This document shows, piece by piece, positions 23,647 to 36,245 of a DNA stretch of 64,000 bases. Made by a program: the position numbers and the translations under genes. Positions within the stretch are counted from its first letter, which is position 1. Each line of letters starts with the position of its first letter. This DNA is from Mucor racemosus (taxonomy: Eukaryota; Mucoromycota; Mucoromycetes; Mucorales; Mucoraceae): contig JAPEHQ010000002.1 in NCBI GenBank assembly GCA_027405735.1, positions 186,001-250,000 on the forward strand, given 5' to 3'. The notes under the pieces are model-generated. The model searched no databases and had not been told where the DNA came from. It worked only from the letters and a program-made list of their open reading frames with translations.

Positions 23647-24054
23647 GTTGAGAGATTTGTTTTACAGGAAAAAAAAAAGGAATTGAATTGTCGTTGGAAA
23701 CTGTCTAAATAATCCAAAAAAAAAAAACTTATCGTGACCTTTTTAGTGACAATCTTTTGCATGGATCATATCTATTATACTATGATATTGAAGCAATGCT
23801 GCCAAAAAGAATAGGTCTTGGGATGCCCTCATATAAGGTTGTTCTCATTTCAGTTGTATTATCCTATCTAGTTGAAAATTTATCTAAATTTTCTTGAGGG
23901 TTTGCTACTCGAAAATGATAAAAATTGAATAGTAAAACTGTAATGTCTGTGGGAATTCATAATAAAGAAAAAGAAAACATTCACACTCGGTAAAGCTACT
24001 ATTGCAAAGAACGAGGCTAACTTTAATATTGACTTACTATCGAAAAAAATGTTT

Positions 24055-25560
24055 ATATATCACGAAAATCTCGAAAACAGTTAAAACCTACAGCTTTTTC
24101 CTTAAAAACTGGGTCTCACTTTTCATCCCTGCCCTATTTTTTTTTTTCACTAAACAATACCAAGAAAAAATTATATGCTAATGTACCTGAGATGTTCAAC
24201 TGTAATCGAAGAATGAGTATTCGAAAATATCCTATTTTTTGCAGTTGGTAATAATTTTTCAGTGCTAATGTTTCAGATTTCTACGCGCATTTCGCTGCTA
24301 AAAATTAAAACCTTTTAGGTTCCATATCTCTACAAAAAATTAAGTTATACTAACATGTTTTAATAATAAAATTTACTTGTTTTGAAGTGCTCTATAACAT
24401 ATTTTAATATAAAAATTTTTTGAGCACTTTTATTTTTTTTCATTTTTTTTGGCATTTCTATAGTAGGTTTCAAAATATTGGTTAAATTGAGCAACATTTT
24501 TTTTGCATGCATGTCATTAATCTCTTTGATCTCTCTCTGACCCATTTTAGAGTTTTTCAAAATATTGATTTTTCGTGGAGATATTCTCAAAAATGTGTAC
24601 AAAAAGGTACCTCCATTTCTAGCTTCCATTTTCCCCTTGTATACCCTCATCCAAAATTCTGAATTTGAAAAAAAATTGACAAAAATCTTGTTTTCTCTAC
24701 GAAAAATACAGCTAAAACGTTCAACAATAGCTCGATCGATAGATAATTTTGTTTCACATGATTATCATTAACTATTTTGAAAACATGTCTATGAAAAATG
24801 ATGCGTATCTTCAAAAAACGTTCAAAATTTCAATAGCATTTTGTGCAAAATTTAATGTGAAGAATTTGTTTGAATTTTATTCAGATAGATGCAGAATTTA
24901 AAACTGTACCAAAACCATTTAATAAGCTATGTCAACTTACTTTGCAGTTCAGGAGCCATTAAACAATTTTATTTTTTCATCATTTTCTGGTCGATTTGTC
25001 AGATCGATTTTGAAGCCCAGTTACCATAGGGTTAAGCTGTAATGTAAACTATTATTTTGATTATCTCGACGAAAAATCAATATTTTTCGCTGAAACAAAA
25101 AATGCAAAGTAGCTTAGAGCTGGATCTATCTTGTGAATATAAAAAATTAAGTATTATTTTAGGTGCTCATTTTTTTATAATCAATTTTAGGTAAACCTTG
25201 GTCAATTTTGGCCAATATTTGGCCAGTGCACTAGTATTCTAGAATTAATATTTCTATTTTACAAGAGATATTGATGGCCTATAAAGTGAGGGTACATTTT
25301 CTTTGAATATTTTACGTAATTTGACTAAATATTAAGGGAAAACATTTGAAAATCATTTAAGCCTCATCTGAAACATACTTTCCTACAGCCATGAAAACAG
25401 ACAACAAAAACCTTATCTCGATGAATTGCAATCCTATCAACTTCCAACTTTACATGAGGGTAGGTACACATCTTGGACGTGATGATCTCGAGGAGCAACT
25501 TCTACAACCTAATGCGTGTCGAGAAACTTAATGCCAAAGTGCACCTATAATTTACTGCTG
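24055..25560 (-). repeat. dispersed repeat family A, copy 2
   Basis: The reverse complement matches 5232-6475 and extends about 300 bp further, as copy 3 does, up to AAAGTGCACCTATA near 25535. Shared landmarks are TTTTTCGTGGAGATATTCTC near 24570 and GACGAAAAATCAATATTTTT near 25068. It has no supported ORF; short ORFs inside correspond to nothing conserved between copies. Confidence 0.75.
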
Positions 25561-25679
25561 CGCCATGTTAATGAAAACAATTAAAAATTCAATCTTTATA
25601 AATAATGATCCAAGTGAGTAGCCACTCCACATGAGTCTAGGTATGGGTGGATAACCCAAGTATATTCAATATCAGCTTA

Positions 25680-26200
25680 CATAGATCATTCTACATTCGG
25701 TAAATTTGAACAAAAAGTTAATTACCTGCTGTTCACATCCACTAAAAGTCAGTAAAATCACCAGTTCTCGCCAAATATGGATCTAAATAAGCTCTCGTTG
25801 CAATGGTAAGTACGTCTAATGTTAATCCACAAAATTGTAAAAGGTTCAACTTCCCCGAGTTGCTGTGGAAATGGAGAATTCAAAACTCGCACTTGATTAT
25901 TATTAAACTATTTTTTATGGGCTGTTGTATCAGATATTCTGAGCACTTTTGTAAAATCAAATAATGGTTTGAATTTGAATTTTGACGTTACATTTAATAC
26001 GTACACTAATGGATATACGAATAACATATATTGATTTCATTAGCTAGCCGCTGTTTATGAAGAATTATACCGCCGTTTTCGACGAGAAACCTGTCTTTCT
26101 CTGCTTAAAAAAATTGAAGCAGCTTGAAAAATGCTTGTAATCTTCAATAAATATTAATCCAAATGGGCTGCAAGTTCCAAAATATACCGCAGCTATAAAA
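25680..26200 (+). repeat. dispersed repeat family D, copy 1
   Basis: The segment shares order and sequence with about 40150-40600 (+) and, reversed, with about 60150-60550. Landmarks are CCAGTTCTCGCCAAATATGG, CTCTCGTTGCAATG, TATGGGCTGTTGTATCAGAT and a C/T-rich block after CTAGCCG. It has no ORF, and its boundaries are approximate. Confidence 0.7.
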
Positions 26201-26574
26201 TTATCCAGCGCTAAGTAATAATTTTAATATCCCATGTGTGCTGAACTAGGATACTATTTCCCCACATAAGAAATGAAATGTTATCTCACATAAAACCATA
26301 CCCTAATATTCAAATAGAGATAACATGAATTTAACAATAAATACAGAAAGTATTAGTAATTTAACATATAAATAAAATAGACCGAATCATAAACAAAGCA
26401 AATTGATTCATAAAATAAACTGAAGAAACACATAGACCAAAGTAAGGATTGCTCTATGCGGATCATTAACAAATATGCCAAAAACGGGCATTAAAAGACC
26501 GCCTTGATTATGTAAATCAAGAAGCTCAATATAAACTTTAAAATCACAAACAAACTAATTGATTTACCAAAAAG

Positions 26575-26744
26575 AATAAGCATATGGATATTGCATGAAG
26601 ACAATGGAATCATGCTTCAATCATTTAATAAGTAGCATGATGATATATGTATGGAATGCAGCATTGTCTGATTCGCATGTTAAACATCACGGTTTGACAG
26701 AAGTCCTAAGTTGGTAATTCGGTTATTCCTAATTCTGATAGATC
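26575..26744. repeat. LTR-like dispersed segment, copy 1
   Basis: Matches 37849-38015 along its length. The shared stretches include GTAGCATGATGATA, TTGGTAATTCGGT and CCTAATTCTGATAGATC. A TATA-like AATATAAATAGAG motif follows at 26798, with a similar one at 28118. The context suggests decayed LTR sequence, but no ends were identified. Confidence 0.55.
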
Positions 26745-27153
26745 ACTGACAGTTACGGTGCAACTCCCAGATATAACAAAATCACAACTAATATAAATAG
26801 AGTAAAAATATAGACCTATTGCACACTATCCATTATTTGAATAAAGAAGGATTTAAACTGTATCTTTTTTCAAAGCTTTTATTTTACATTTTACTGCACC
26901 ATGGATTTGATAGAGAAATAGTACGAATCAAGAGCACCCGTTTCCCAAATGGGTTTTGTTGCTAAATAGACGATGATTTCAAATTAGAGATGATAGCGCA
27001 ATAAATCAGTGAAAATTAGTAAATAGGGAAATGAAGACACCGAAATTAATAATTAAGCGTCGTGCCCATACATGACCAATGCTGTCATGTATAACGCAAT
27101 GCGTTTTAAATTTATTTTTCAAAAAGTTTACGTTTCAAATATTGATTTAAGTA

Positions 27154-27643
27154 CAGTCGTGATTCAATTTAATGGACTCGTGAATAACGGATTTTCGATT
27201 TAATGGACGGTTTGAAATCTTCCATTTTTTTTCATAATTTTACTGCCTAAATCCACTGAATCGATTCAGTGGATAGTGGACAATTTCGTTTCTACCAGTC
27301 CATTATATTAGTAAAGTATGAATACTATTGGATAAGACTGTATTTAGCCGGTAATAGCTTGATCTGGTAACCATGAAATTAGAAGAAATATGAAGAATAA
27401 CCAAATCATGTGCCTAATTTACTCCAGTTTTTATTGAACTTCTTGTTATCCACTGTTAATTCAGCTGCTCGAATATGAAAAGCCTTTATTAACAATATTA
27501 TTTAATACTATAAACTAGTAACGCCTTCTTATTCTCATTTTTAATCCAATATTACGGAAAATGATTTATTCGATTTTGTGGAGAATTCGATTTAGTGGAC
27601 ACTTTCGCCCTCCTAACGATTCCACTAAATCGAATCACGACTG
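27154..27643 (+). mobile_element. pogo/Tc1-like MITE, copy 1
   Basis: A 490-bp element with terminal inverted repeats starting CAGTCGTGATTC (about 24 of 27 terminal bases match), flanked by TA on both sides (27152-27153 and 27644-27645). The terminal ATTCRATTTARTGGA stretch recurs internally. It has no transposase ORF. TA duplications and CAG-starting ends are usual for Tc1/mariner/pogo elements, so it must depend on a transposase encoded elsewhere. Confidence 0.88.
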
Positions 27644-28461
27644 TACTTGTAATAATCCAGTTATACTATATAAGCAAAACGCATATATAAATAACACCAA
27701 GAACATATCGATTGCACATTAGTGAATTTATCTGATCTTCCTTCTCCCTTTTTATATCTATAAGCACAATCCAAATAAATATATATTATTACTTATTTAT
27801 TATTGTTACTTATAACCATGCTATAAAAGATAAGACTGTATAGTAAGTAGGCAATTGCATGAAAATAGCAAGGGTATAATACTCGAATAAGAGATGTTAA
27901 AATACCAAAGTAATAGGATATCCCAAATAAAAAGCACAAAAAGTACATGTTTATCAAGTAGAACAAGTAAGGGCTGTTCTGAATGCATGATTGACAAAAT
28001 ACATTTAAAACACCGTTCTTGATCCACCAAATCAATAACCAAACAACCCAACATTTATACTCAAAATTAATGGAATCATTGGCAATTGCAACACAATTGC
28101 CAAATAGTAAATCATCACCAAATAATATAAATAGAGACGTAGAATAACCATTTTATGACACATGACTCATATTTTAATAGAGAAGGATTTTAACAGTATT
28201 CTTTTATCGCTTTTTTTTTACCCCTTTATTTTACTGCATAATCAATCATAATAGGTAATAATCGTATACTAGTAGTAGCAATTACAATTACTAACACCAA
28301 CCTCTCATAAACAATCATAGCATCAAAGTCATTCATATAATCCTCCATATTATATATCCAGATTGACAACCCAATTGATCTATTACAGCAGTGCTTTTAT
28401 ATACTGTAGTAATATGTTATACTGTATGAATCAATCAGTTTGACAATTATAATTAATGGTA

Positions 28462-28937
28462 CAGTCGTGATTCGATTTAGTGGAATCGTTGGGAGGGAGA
28501 AAAGTGTCCACTAAATCGAATAAATCATTTTCCGCGATATTGGATCAAAAAATGAGAATAAAAAGGCGTTACTAGTTTACAGTATTAAATAATATTGTTA
28601 ATAAAGGCTTTCATATTCGAGCAACTGAATTAAACAGTGAATAATAAAAAATTCATTAAAAAACTGAAGTAAATTAGGCACGTAATTTGGTTATTCTTCA
28701 TATTTCTTCTAGTTTCATGGCTACCAGATCAAGTTATTACCGGCTAAATACAGTTTTATCCAATAGTATTTATATTTTACTAATATAGTGGACTGGTAGA
28801 AACGAAATTGTCCACTATCCACTGAATCGATTCAGTGGATTTAGGCAGTAAAATTATGAAAAAAAACGGGAGATTTCAAACTGCCCATTAAATCGAAAAT
28901 CCGTTATTTACGAGTCCACTAAATCGAATCACGACTG
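28462..28937 (-). mobile_element. pogo/Tc1-like MITE, copy 2 (inverted)
   Basis: A 476-bp copy in the opposite orientation to copy 1, with the same inverted termini (CAGTCGTGATTCGATTTAGT) and a flanking TA on each side. It is closely similar to copies 1 and 3 over its whole length. Confidence 0.88.
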
Positions 28938-29570
28938 TAATAATAATAATAATTATAATAATAGGATCAAGTTTGTTATATCAGAATTTAGATATAGCGC
29001 TACAGTAGTTGTATTATCAGGATATTGTTATTGTTGCACCATCAATAATAGCTATTGTATCACTTGATAATCTCTTCTATATATAATCTCATTCTCTACA
29101 TTGAATAAAATTAAACCTTTTACTCTTGTCTAATTCTTATTAGTTTTGGTAAAACAAAGTTTTTAAAGTAATAACAAGAAACTACCAACATTATACTCGT
29201 AAATTGTAATTAATACACTATCATTCAATATAGCTGAATATTAATGAATCAGGAAAAATGTAACCGGTAAAAAACTGATGCCCAATGTACATCTAGTAGC
29301 TCAAGATTGATAAAAGGTGCATTCATTGTGTAGTAAAAATTGCAAAAACATTTGATGGATAGAAATTAGAGGCCCAGGTGTTGTATTTGCCACAGGATTT
29401 TGAAAAGGGTTTAAAACATACTTTATCAACTTACTTAAGTGTTAAATACTCACCATGTGCTATTAGTATCATCTTGTTTTTTTATTCAATTGCTGTGTTA
29501 TTAAAACCAAACTTTTCATAGCTTATAACAATGAGAATGGGATGTTTCTGATTTTAGATTGACATTCATC

Positions 29571-29782
29571 ATGACGCAGGCTAATGATATGTTTGATATT
29601 ACTGTAGATGGAACCAGTCAATTTAATTTATGGAATTTGAATGCAAATACCAAGGAACCATTTGTAAATAGTATTTAAGTTGGTTCTGATAAAGCACTGA
29701 ATAAATTGGCTCGGGACAAAGAGTGTAAAAAGGTGGCAGTAGATTACAATGATGGCCATGTTTATGTTTATGTTATTGGAGA
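29571..29782 (+). pseudogene. fragment of a WD/propeller-like protein gene
   Basis: One frame reads as protein over about 70 codons. It contains VDGTSQFNLWNLNANTKE, an in-frame TAA, then DKECKKVAVDYNDGHVYVYV, ending at a GTAAGA donor-like site. The SQFNLWNL and VAVDYNDGHVYVY strings look like WD-repeat strands. It may be a remnant of the same lineage-specific family as the propeller/ion-channel gene at 45514-50059. That link is inference, not a demonstrated alignment. Confidence 0.35.
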
Positions 29783-31261
29783 CGTAAGACTAAAACTCAA
29801 TGTATTGATCACCTCTAACGCAACAATTATAAAGTAAGACTAATGTCATCATCAAATAAACGACCACACAATATTAACGTGTTTAAAGATTTACAGTAAT
29901 AAGCTTGATACAAGTGGGTACAGCATCGTAAATTGTTGAAAAAGTTCACAAGTAGTATAAAATCTCTTATTTTTAAGACTTACAAAGCTTATAAGCGGAA
30001 TATTAATTTAGAAAATTATTCTTGTCCAGATCATCAATTTTGACATTTTTAAATTTTTTTTTTCTTATTTTGCGAATCTAAAGTTAATTAGACTACCAAT
30101 TATAAAAACAAAAAATATACACATATGCAGAATTTAGTGCTCTATTTGCTCAATAAAAAATAACAAACTTTTTTATTGCAAAATATTACATGAAAATCCT
30201 TTAATCAAAAAACCATTTTTGGGCCAAAAGTACAAACTTTCATTACTTAACATTTAATATTAAGCTTTTATAGAATGTGCATTAGCTATGGCTACAATTT
30301 TCTCTCACAATGTAGTATATTTAAACGTTTATTTTGGTATCAAAATTTGATTTTTTTGATTTTTGATCAAAATCATGTGTGTTGGTAAGGATAAAATGAG
30401 CCTCGAAAATGTCCGCTACAAAAACTGAATTTTCAGACCGTACATGGTTAAATATAAAAAAAGTTAAAAAAAAGAAACGTTTTTTTATTTAAAACTTAGG
30501 TATACCATACTATAAGAGGCGTACCCATTTGATCTTACTGTGCTCAATTACGGCGTCGCTCTACGGGCTCGCCTTTGCAATTTTTTAGTGAATGTATGAT
30601 ATTATACACGTGTTTTCTGTTAAAAAAATATATGTTTCTATGATAACAGATATTGCCTATTTTGTTTAATTTATGGTTCATGCGTTGTGATGATGCTGCT
30701 TTTACATTGGCTGAAGTGTGCAGTTTATCAGGGTTTTAATTGCGCTAAATAGTGTAAAGCCTTGAAAATCCTTTTCTACGTGCGTTATTTCTCTCGTTTT
30801 GTTTTCATATTCCAATGATATATTCACTGTTTGATAAGGCATATCAAACTATCAATCTGGTATTCTTTTGTTTTATCTGAATACGCATTCTAACAACATA
30901 AGAAACTAATGTTTTCAGTAGAAGTAGCAGTCTATATTAAAGGCTGATATTTTTATTTAAACGCATTTTTAAATCAAATATCATCATTTACTACTGCATT
31001 GTCAAACGTATTTCTTGATTACCAGATCAAATCGAAGGCAATGATATTTATATCTAATCAATGATGAGAAGCTAGAACTGGCTACAAACCCATGAAATGT
31101 TCCAGAAAAGTAATAAAATTTCAAATGATATAGGAACAAAAAAAAGAGAATAATCTGATGTCTTGCCTAATGACCATAGTTTTGATCGTAGCTATGCTTG
31201 AAAACAAACCTTTTTACAGCTGACAATCGTAAACCAAAATAGCAAGTCTAAGGAAGATTAA

Positions 31262-31539
31262 TGTAATGAGTCAAACATTTCAGTTTCATTCATGCAAAAC
31301 CTTGCTTCATTCCTTATATAAATACTGCAAGGAAATCATTACATGATTCCTTGTAGATTTATCTCTCTTGTTACACTCCCTTTACTTTTATATATTCACC
31401 ACTAATAAATATCTAATTTAAAAATAAGAACACCAACCTTCATCAATCCAGTGATCATCAATTTATAATATCAAGGATAATATCTATAAGCATATTATCC
31501 ACCTTTATTGTTATTAGTCCAAAATTACAGATCATTACA
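31262..31539 (+). mobile_element. solo LTR, copy 1 (no target duplication)
   Basis: A 278-bp copy starting TGTAATGA and ending TCATTACA, with a promoter-like CCTTATATAAATACT inside. It matches the LTRs at 32708 and 62826 end to end. The 5-bp flanks (ATTAA and GTGAA) do not match, unlike the other two copies. Confidence 0.85.
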
Positions 31540-32193
31540 GTGAATATGTTTAAATTTTATGAGTGATAAAGTAACATCTATAACCTTAGATTTTGCTTGC
31601 ATATAAATTTAAGTAGTAAGTGTTATTTAATTTTATGCTCGAGCAAAAACCATTGTTGCTGTAAACATTATAGCTATAATAAACGTATTTACAAGTGATG
31701 ATGATAATCGTAAATATATTGGCTCTTGTATGTATTACTCTACATCAGTAACGTATTGAGTTGTATTATTGTCTATAATCTATATTAATACAGTAAAAGC
31801 AAATGTAATTTAAAAACCCATTATTCCAGTAAAAAATGAAATGGAATTTTGAGAACGGCATAATGCTCATGTACAAACCAATTTGTGCGTATACAATCAG
31901 CTCATTATGCTCATGGTCAGATTTTATTATTATGCAGAAATAGGGATAATGATATGCTTATGGGCAATTCTACTAATATACACATATGGGATTAATGTCA
32001 TCCACACGGACAGAATCTATAATTCTGCACATACAGGCTTTCATTATGCTCGTGTGCAGTTTCTTTTGTTGTGCCTATGTGCATCTTGTTATCTTTTTAG
32101 CCATTATTCAGTGGGCGCAACAACTCATCAGGCCATAGTGTGCAGCCCACCTGGGCACAAAGAAATCATCTTGTGCAGCACAGGTCCGCTGTA

Positions 32194-32692
32194 TAATCGT
32201 AATTCAATTTAGTGGACTCGTAAATAACGGATTTTCGATTTAATGGGCAGCTTGAAATCTCCCGTTTTTTTTTTCATAATTCTACTGCCTAAATCCACTA
32301 AATTGATTCAGTGGATAGTGGACAATTTCGTTTCTACCAGTCCACTATATTAGTAAAATATAAATATTATTGGATAAAACTGTATTTAGCCGGTAATAGC
32401 TTGATCTGGTAGCCATGAAATTAGAAGAAGTATGGAGAATAACCAAATGATGTGCCTAATTTACCTCAGTTTTTTATTAAATTTCTTGTTATCCACTGTT
32501 TAATTCAGCTGCTCGAATATAAAAAGCCTTTATTATTAACAATATTATTTAATACTATAAACTAGCAACGCCTTTGTATTCTCATTTTTTGATCCAATAC
32601 TACGGAAAAGTATTTATTCAATTTAGTGGACAATTCGATTTAGTACAGATGTTTCTGCCTCCCAACGATTCCATTAAATCGAATCACGACTG
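32194..32692 (+). mobile_element. pogo/Tc1-like MITE, copy 3
   Basis: A 499-bp copy in the same orientation as copy 1, flanked by TA at both ends. Its left end is mutated (TAATCGTAATTC instead of CAGTCGTGATTC), while the right end keeps AATCACGACTG. It lies 15 bp from the next solo LTR. Confidence 0.85.
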
Positions 32693-32707
32693 TAAATGTA
32701 AGCAAAT

Positions 32708-32980
32708 TGTAATGAGTCAAACATTTGAGTTTCATTCATGCAAAACCTTGCCTCATTCCTTATATAAATACTACAAGGAAATCATTACATGATTCCTTGT
32801 AGATTTATCTGTCTTGTTACACCCCCTTTACTTTTATTTATTTACTAATAAATATCTAATTTACAAATAAGAACACCAACCTTCATTAATCCAGTAATCA
32901 TCAATTTATAATAGCAAGAATAATATCTATAAGCATATTATCCACCTTTGTTGTTAGTCCAAAAATTATAGATCATTACA
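32708..32980 (+). mobile_element. solo LTR, copy 2, with 5-bp target duplication
   Basis: A 273-bp LTR from TGTAATGA to TCATTACA, flanked by CAAAT on both sides (32703-32707 and 32981-32985). TG..CA ends, a TATA-like box and a 5-bp duplication are the hallmarks of a retrotransposon LTR left by internal recombination. No internal coding region remains. Confidence 0.92.
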
Positions 32981-35900
32981 CAAATAAATAATTAGAATAT
33001 GGAAAATCTTTGTTCGTGAATGAACTAATATACTAATAATCCGCCGTAAATAGTTAAACACATTTTCTGCAACATTATCTTCTGGATGATTTTTAAATCT
33101 TTAAAAAATATTAATTTTTTATGGATTCATAGATAAATTAAGATTTGATGAAAGATAACTGACTTAAATGTAAAGCTGCTGTGGTGCACGGAGAATCTGT
33201 ATTTATGAAGCAATTTGAGAGCAAAATGTTCTATTCAAAACCATAAATTGATTTAGAATTGGATGAGCTACAAAAAACATTTAGTAGTCATATGACGGTA
33301 ACTATACAGTTTTTTGCCAAATATTGGAAACATTTCCTAATTTCCAGTATTTTGCATGTTTACAGCTTGAGAATAGACTACAGCTTAAAGCGCGCTATTT
33401 CATTAAAACTCCGAGAGGATCAATTATGAAACAAGGAATTAACTTTTTTTTTGAGATTTTGAGAGAACGATATAATTGGCCGATTTATAGCCCAGTAAAA
33501 TTGGCGATCTTTCAAAATTCAAGCAATATTAGTGGCCCCCGTCATTTGAACCATTTTTTGAGGATGTTTTTGACGGTATATCTGTCATTACTCCATGAAA
33601 AATGCAGTTACAATTAAGTAAAAAGGTGGGAATAAAAGCGGCACATTTGGCGTACATTACAGTACCAAAAAACCAGAAATACAAGTGCTTTAATGTTTCG
33701 TTTAGGATTGATTAAGATGATTAGTCATTTAGTCAATTTTCATGTGTTTGGAGATAATTCATCATTATTCGGTCAAAAATGTAGCTAGGATCCAGTAAAA
33801 TACTGCAAATAAACAAAGCAGTGCTGCGCATTTTGTATTTTTAAAAATGAAGACCTATAAGAGTCTTCATATTTCGATTTTTAATTAATGAAAATGATCA
33901 GTCATCTAGCTAATTTTTAAAGATTAGGGTATAATGTATTGTTACTCCATCCAAAATACGCTTACGATCAAGAAAAATAGCACAGATAAAGCTGTAAATT
34001 TGAATAAAGTTGAGGCTGTACAAAATACAGTTTGAAAAAGACATAATACTGTTTACTTGAGCTTTGAGAATGACCAATTACAGTTAAGAAATCCCTAATT
34101 TTGTAGAGAACAAGCATATAAAATTACCATTTCATAATTTAGCCGTGTAACTTTTATTGATGATTTGCTTCATAAGAAATGCCAGTAGAGTACAATGAGA
34201 TACCAGATACTTTCTGATTTAAATTTAGCTGCAGATATAAAAATAAAATTTCAAAATTAATTGCATAAATGTATTCTATGAAATACAAAGCAGTTTGTTT
34301 TTTATGAGATTTCAACAAACGAAGAATGGAGGAAGTATATTCCAGAAAGCTGCCACTTATTAGGGAGATACATATAATAACGAAATTTGTTCAAGATTGA
34401 AATGAAAGGAGATTAATTTACACTTATATAATATGATAATGGGGTTGGTTTGTATGAAATAAGGATTATTTTCTTTGCTTTTATTTATAATGTCAGAGCT
34501 AAAATTACCACTGTGTACCTGATATGATGCACAACTCGGATTCTTTTGTATGCATCTTTACATTTTGCACTCACCATGATTTATAAAAGTTATTTAAAGA
34601 TTTGATTTTTTCTTTTAAACGCTTGAAACCGAATCTTCTCAGCAGTATATCTCAGGAAAAATTCAAGGCATGGTGCTAATTTTCAACTGACGTCCACTTG
34701 TTTAAAGCGCTCTTCCCTAGCATATTTGAATAGTATGATAATAATTATAATTTTTTTATGCCTTCAATATCCTTACATATAAAAGGGTCAAGAAGCCATT
34801 GCTAAATATAAAGTAATATACTAGCAAAAGTAATGCATTAGAAACAAAAGAGGGAATAATATTTCATTATTAACTTGTATAAAAATGAGGCAAGGATATT
34901 TGATATACAATTATATTAATAATTTGCAATCAAAACTATTTATATAGCATGCATTTGGTTCTCTTTATAATACTGTGGCAATATTCAAACAATTTTAGAC
35001 AAGTGAACGTAAAATTTAGTAATTGGCAAAAAGAAAGGGCTGTTTATTTAAACAATAAAAGATTTATTTTGCTTTCATTGAAAAAACCACTCATTATAAA
35101 GCCCATCATAATATTGCAAGTTGCTTGTGCCGTATTTGATTCAAACTTGATCTAATGCTGTATACTGGCACCAGGCGATAGTAGTTTTACTTTGATTTGA
35201 AGAGCCAGCCGCCAAACAGTGTTTCTACAGGAGGAAACCTTTAGTTGCGTACACTAGGCTTGGCGCTGGAAATGTTGCTAGGTCTACTTGCTACTAATAC
35301 ATACATCAAAATGATAAAGTACGTGCAGCAACAAAAACATGAAATGGACAGGATATTGCAAATACTATAGAAGGCCACATCGTTGATTAGAAACATCTAG
35401 TAATAAAGACAGTTTTTATTTTTATTTTTTGTAAAAGCAAAACAGTTACATTCTATAATCTTTAATAGCCTTTCTAACTATATAATGCAAAAAATATATT
35501 CATTGTATAAAATATTAACATCATATTTGGCTTTATTTGCTACACACATCTATAATCGATGAGCTTTATTAATTTGCTCTGAAAAGCTCGGAAAGCATTA
35601 TTGCATTGCACAATTTAAAATGGAGTTTTTATTTTATTTGTAGGCACCTGGTTGAGGAATATTTGAAATTTCAAAAAAATTGAATTTTTATAGTTTCCAA
35701 TCTTCAAAGTTGGAGCGCGCTCTCTTTTCGATAACTAGCCTCATACTAAACACTTTTTAGCAAATGTTGTAAATGTAGAAAATAAAGAAAGATGAGTACT
35801 ACGTGAGAATTGACCAATCTTTATTAAATATAAAAACGAGATGGAGATATCAAATGAAGGGTGAATGTCTACTGCTATTTATATTTGATTAGAGGACTGC

Positions 35901-36245
35901 TTACACACCTGTCTAGAACAGTGTTCTCATACTAAATTTTAGTGTCAATTCGCACTTATGCCAATGTAGTTATGTTCAGATATAGATGATCAGTCTAAAG
36001 TCTTTAGTCGCTCTTGGCAACACTAATTATTAATATTCTTTATATTCTATCTTTCATTGTACGTCTAGATTGTCAGGACTTAGCTTATGTGATTATCAGT
36101 GTAACCATTTACAGCGTTTATATGACACATATGCTAAATATAATAAGGCATACCTTATTTCCATATTTAAAATACGATTTCAGGTACATTTATATATGCA
36201 AATACAGCAGCATATACCTTAGACACTGCTAAACAGATATGAATG

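Larger units (their letters stand above)
23647..29570. other. gene desert, repeat-rich
   Basis: The Dus3 promoter is at the left end. Beyond it are repeat family A copy 2 (about 24055-25560), a repeat family D copy (about 25680-26200), LTR-like segments (26575-26744 and others), and two MITEs (27154-27643, 28462-28937). No intact gene is visible in almost 6 kb. Confidence 0.7.

Noticed and set aside
31883..32212. 109-codon plus-strand ORF with many Cys and Tyr
   Set aside because: No domain, no splice context, internal imperfect repetition of an ATTATGCTC-like phrase, and its end runs into a MITE. Looks like chance.
33324..33617. 97-codon plus-strand ORF
   Set aside because: Starts in AT-rich desert, has no recognisable family and no conserved copy; treated as chance.
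33690..34030. Apparent degenerate tandem duplication (AGTCATYTAG..AAA blocks)
   Set aside because: Similarity is too low to separate from AT-rich background by eye.
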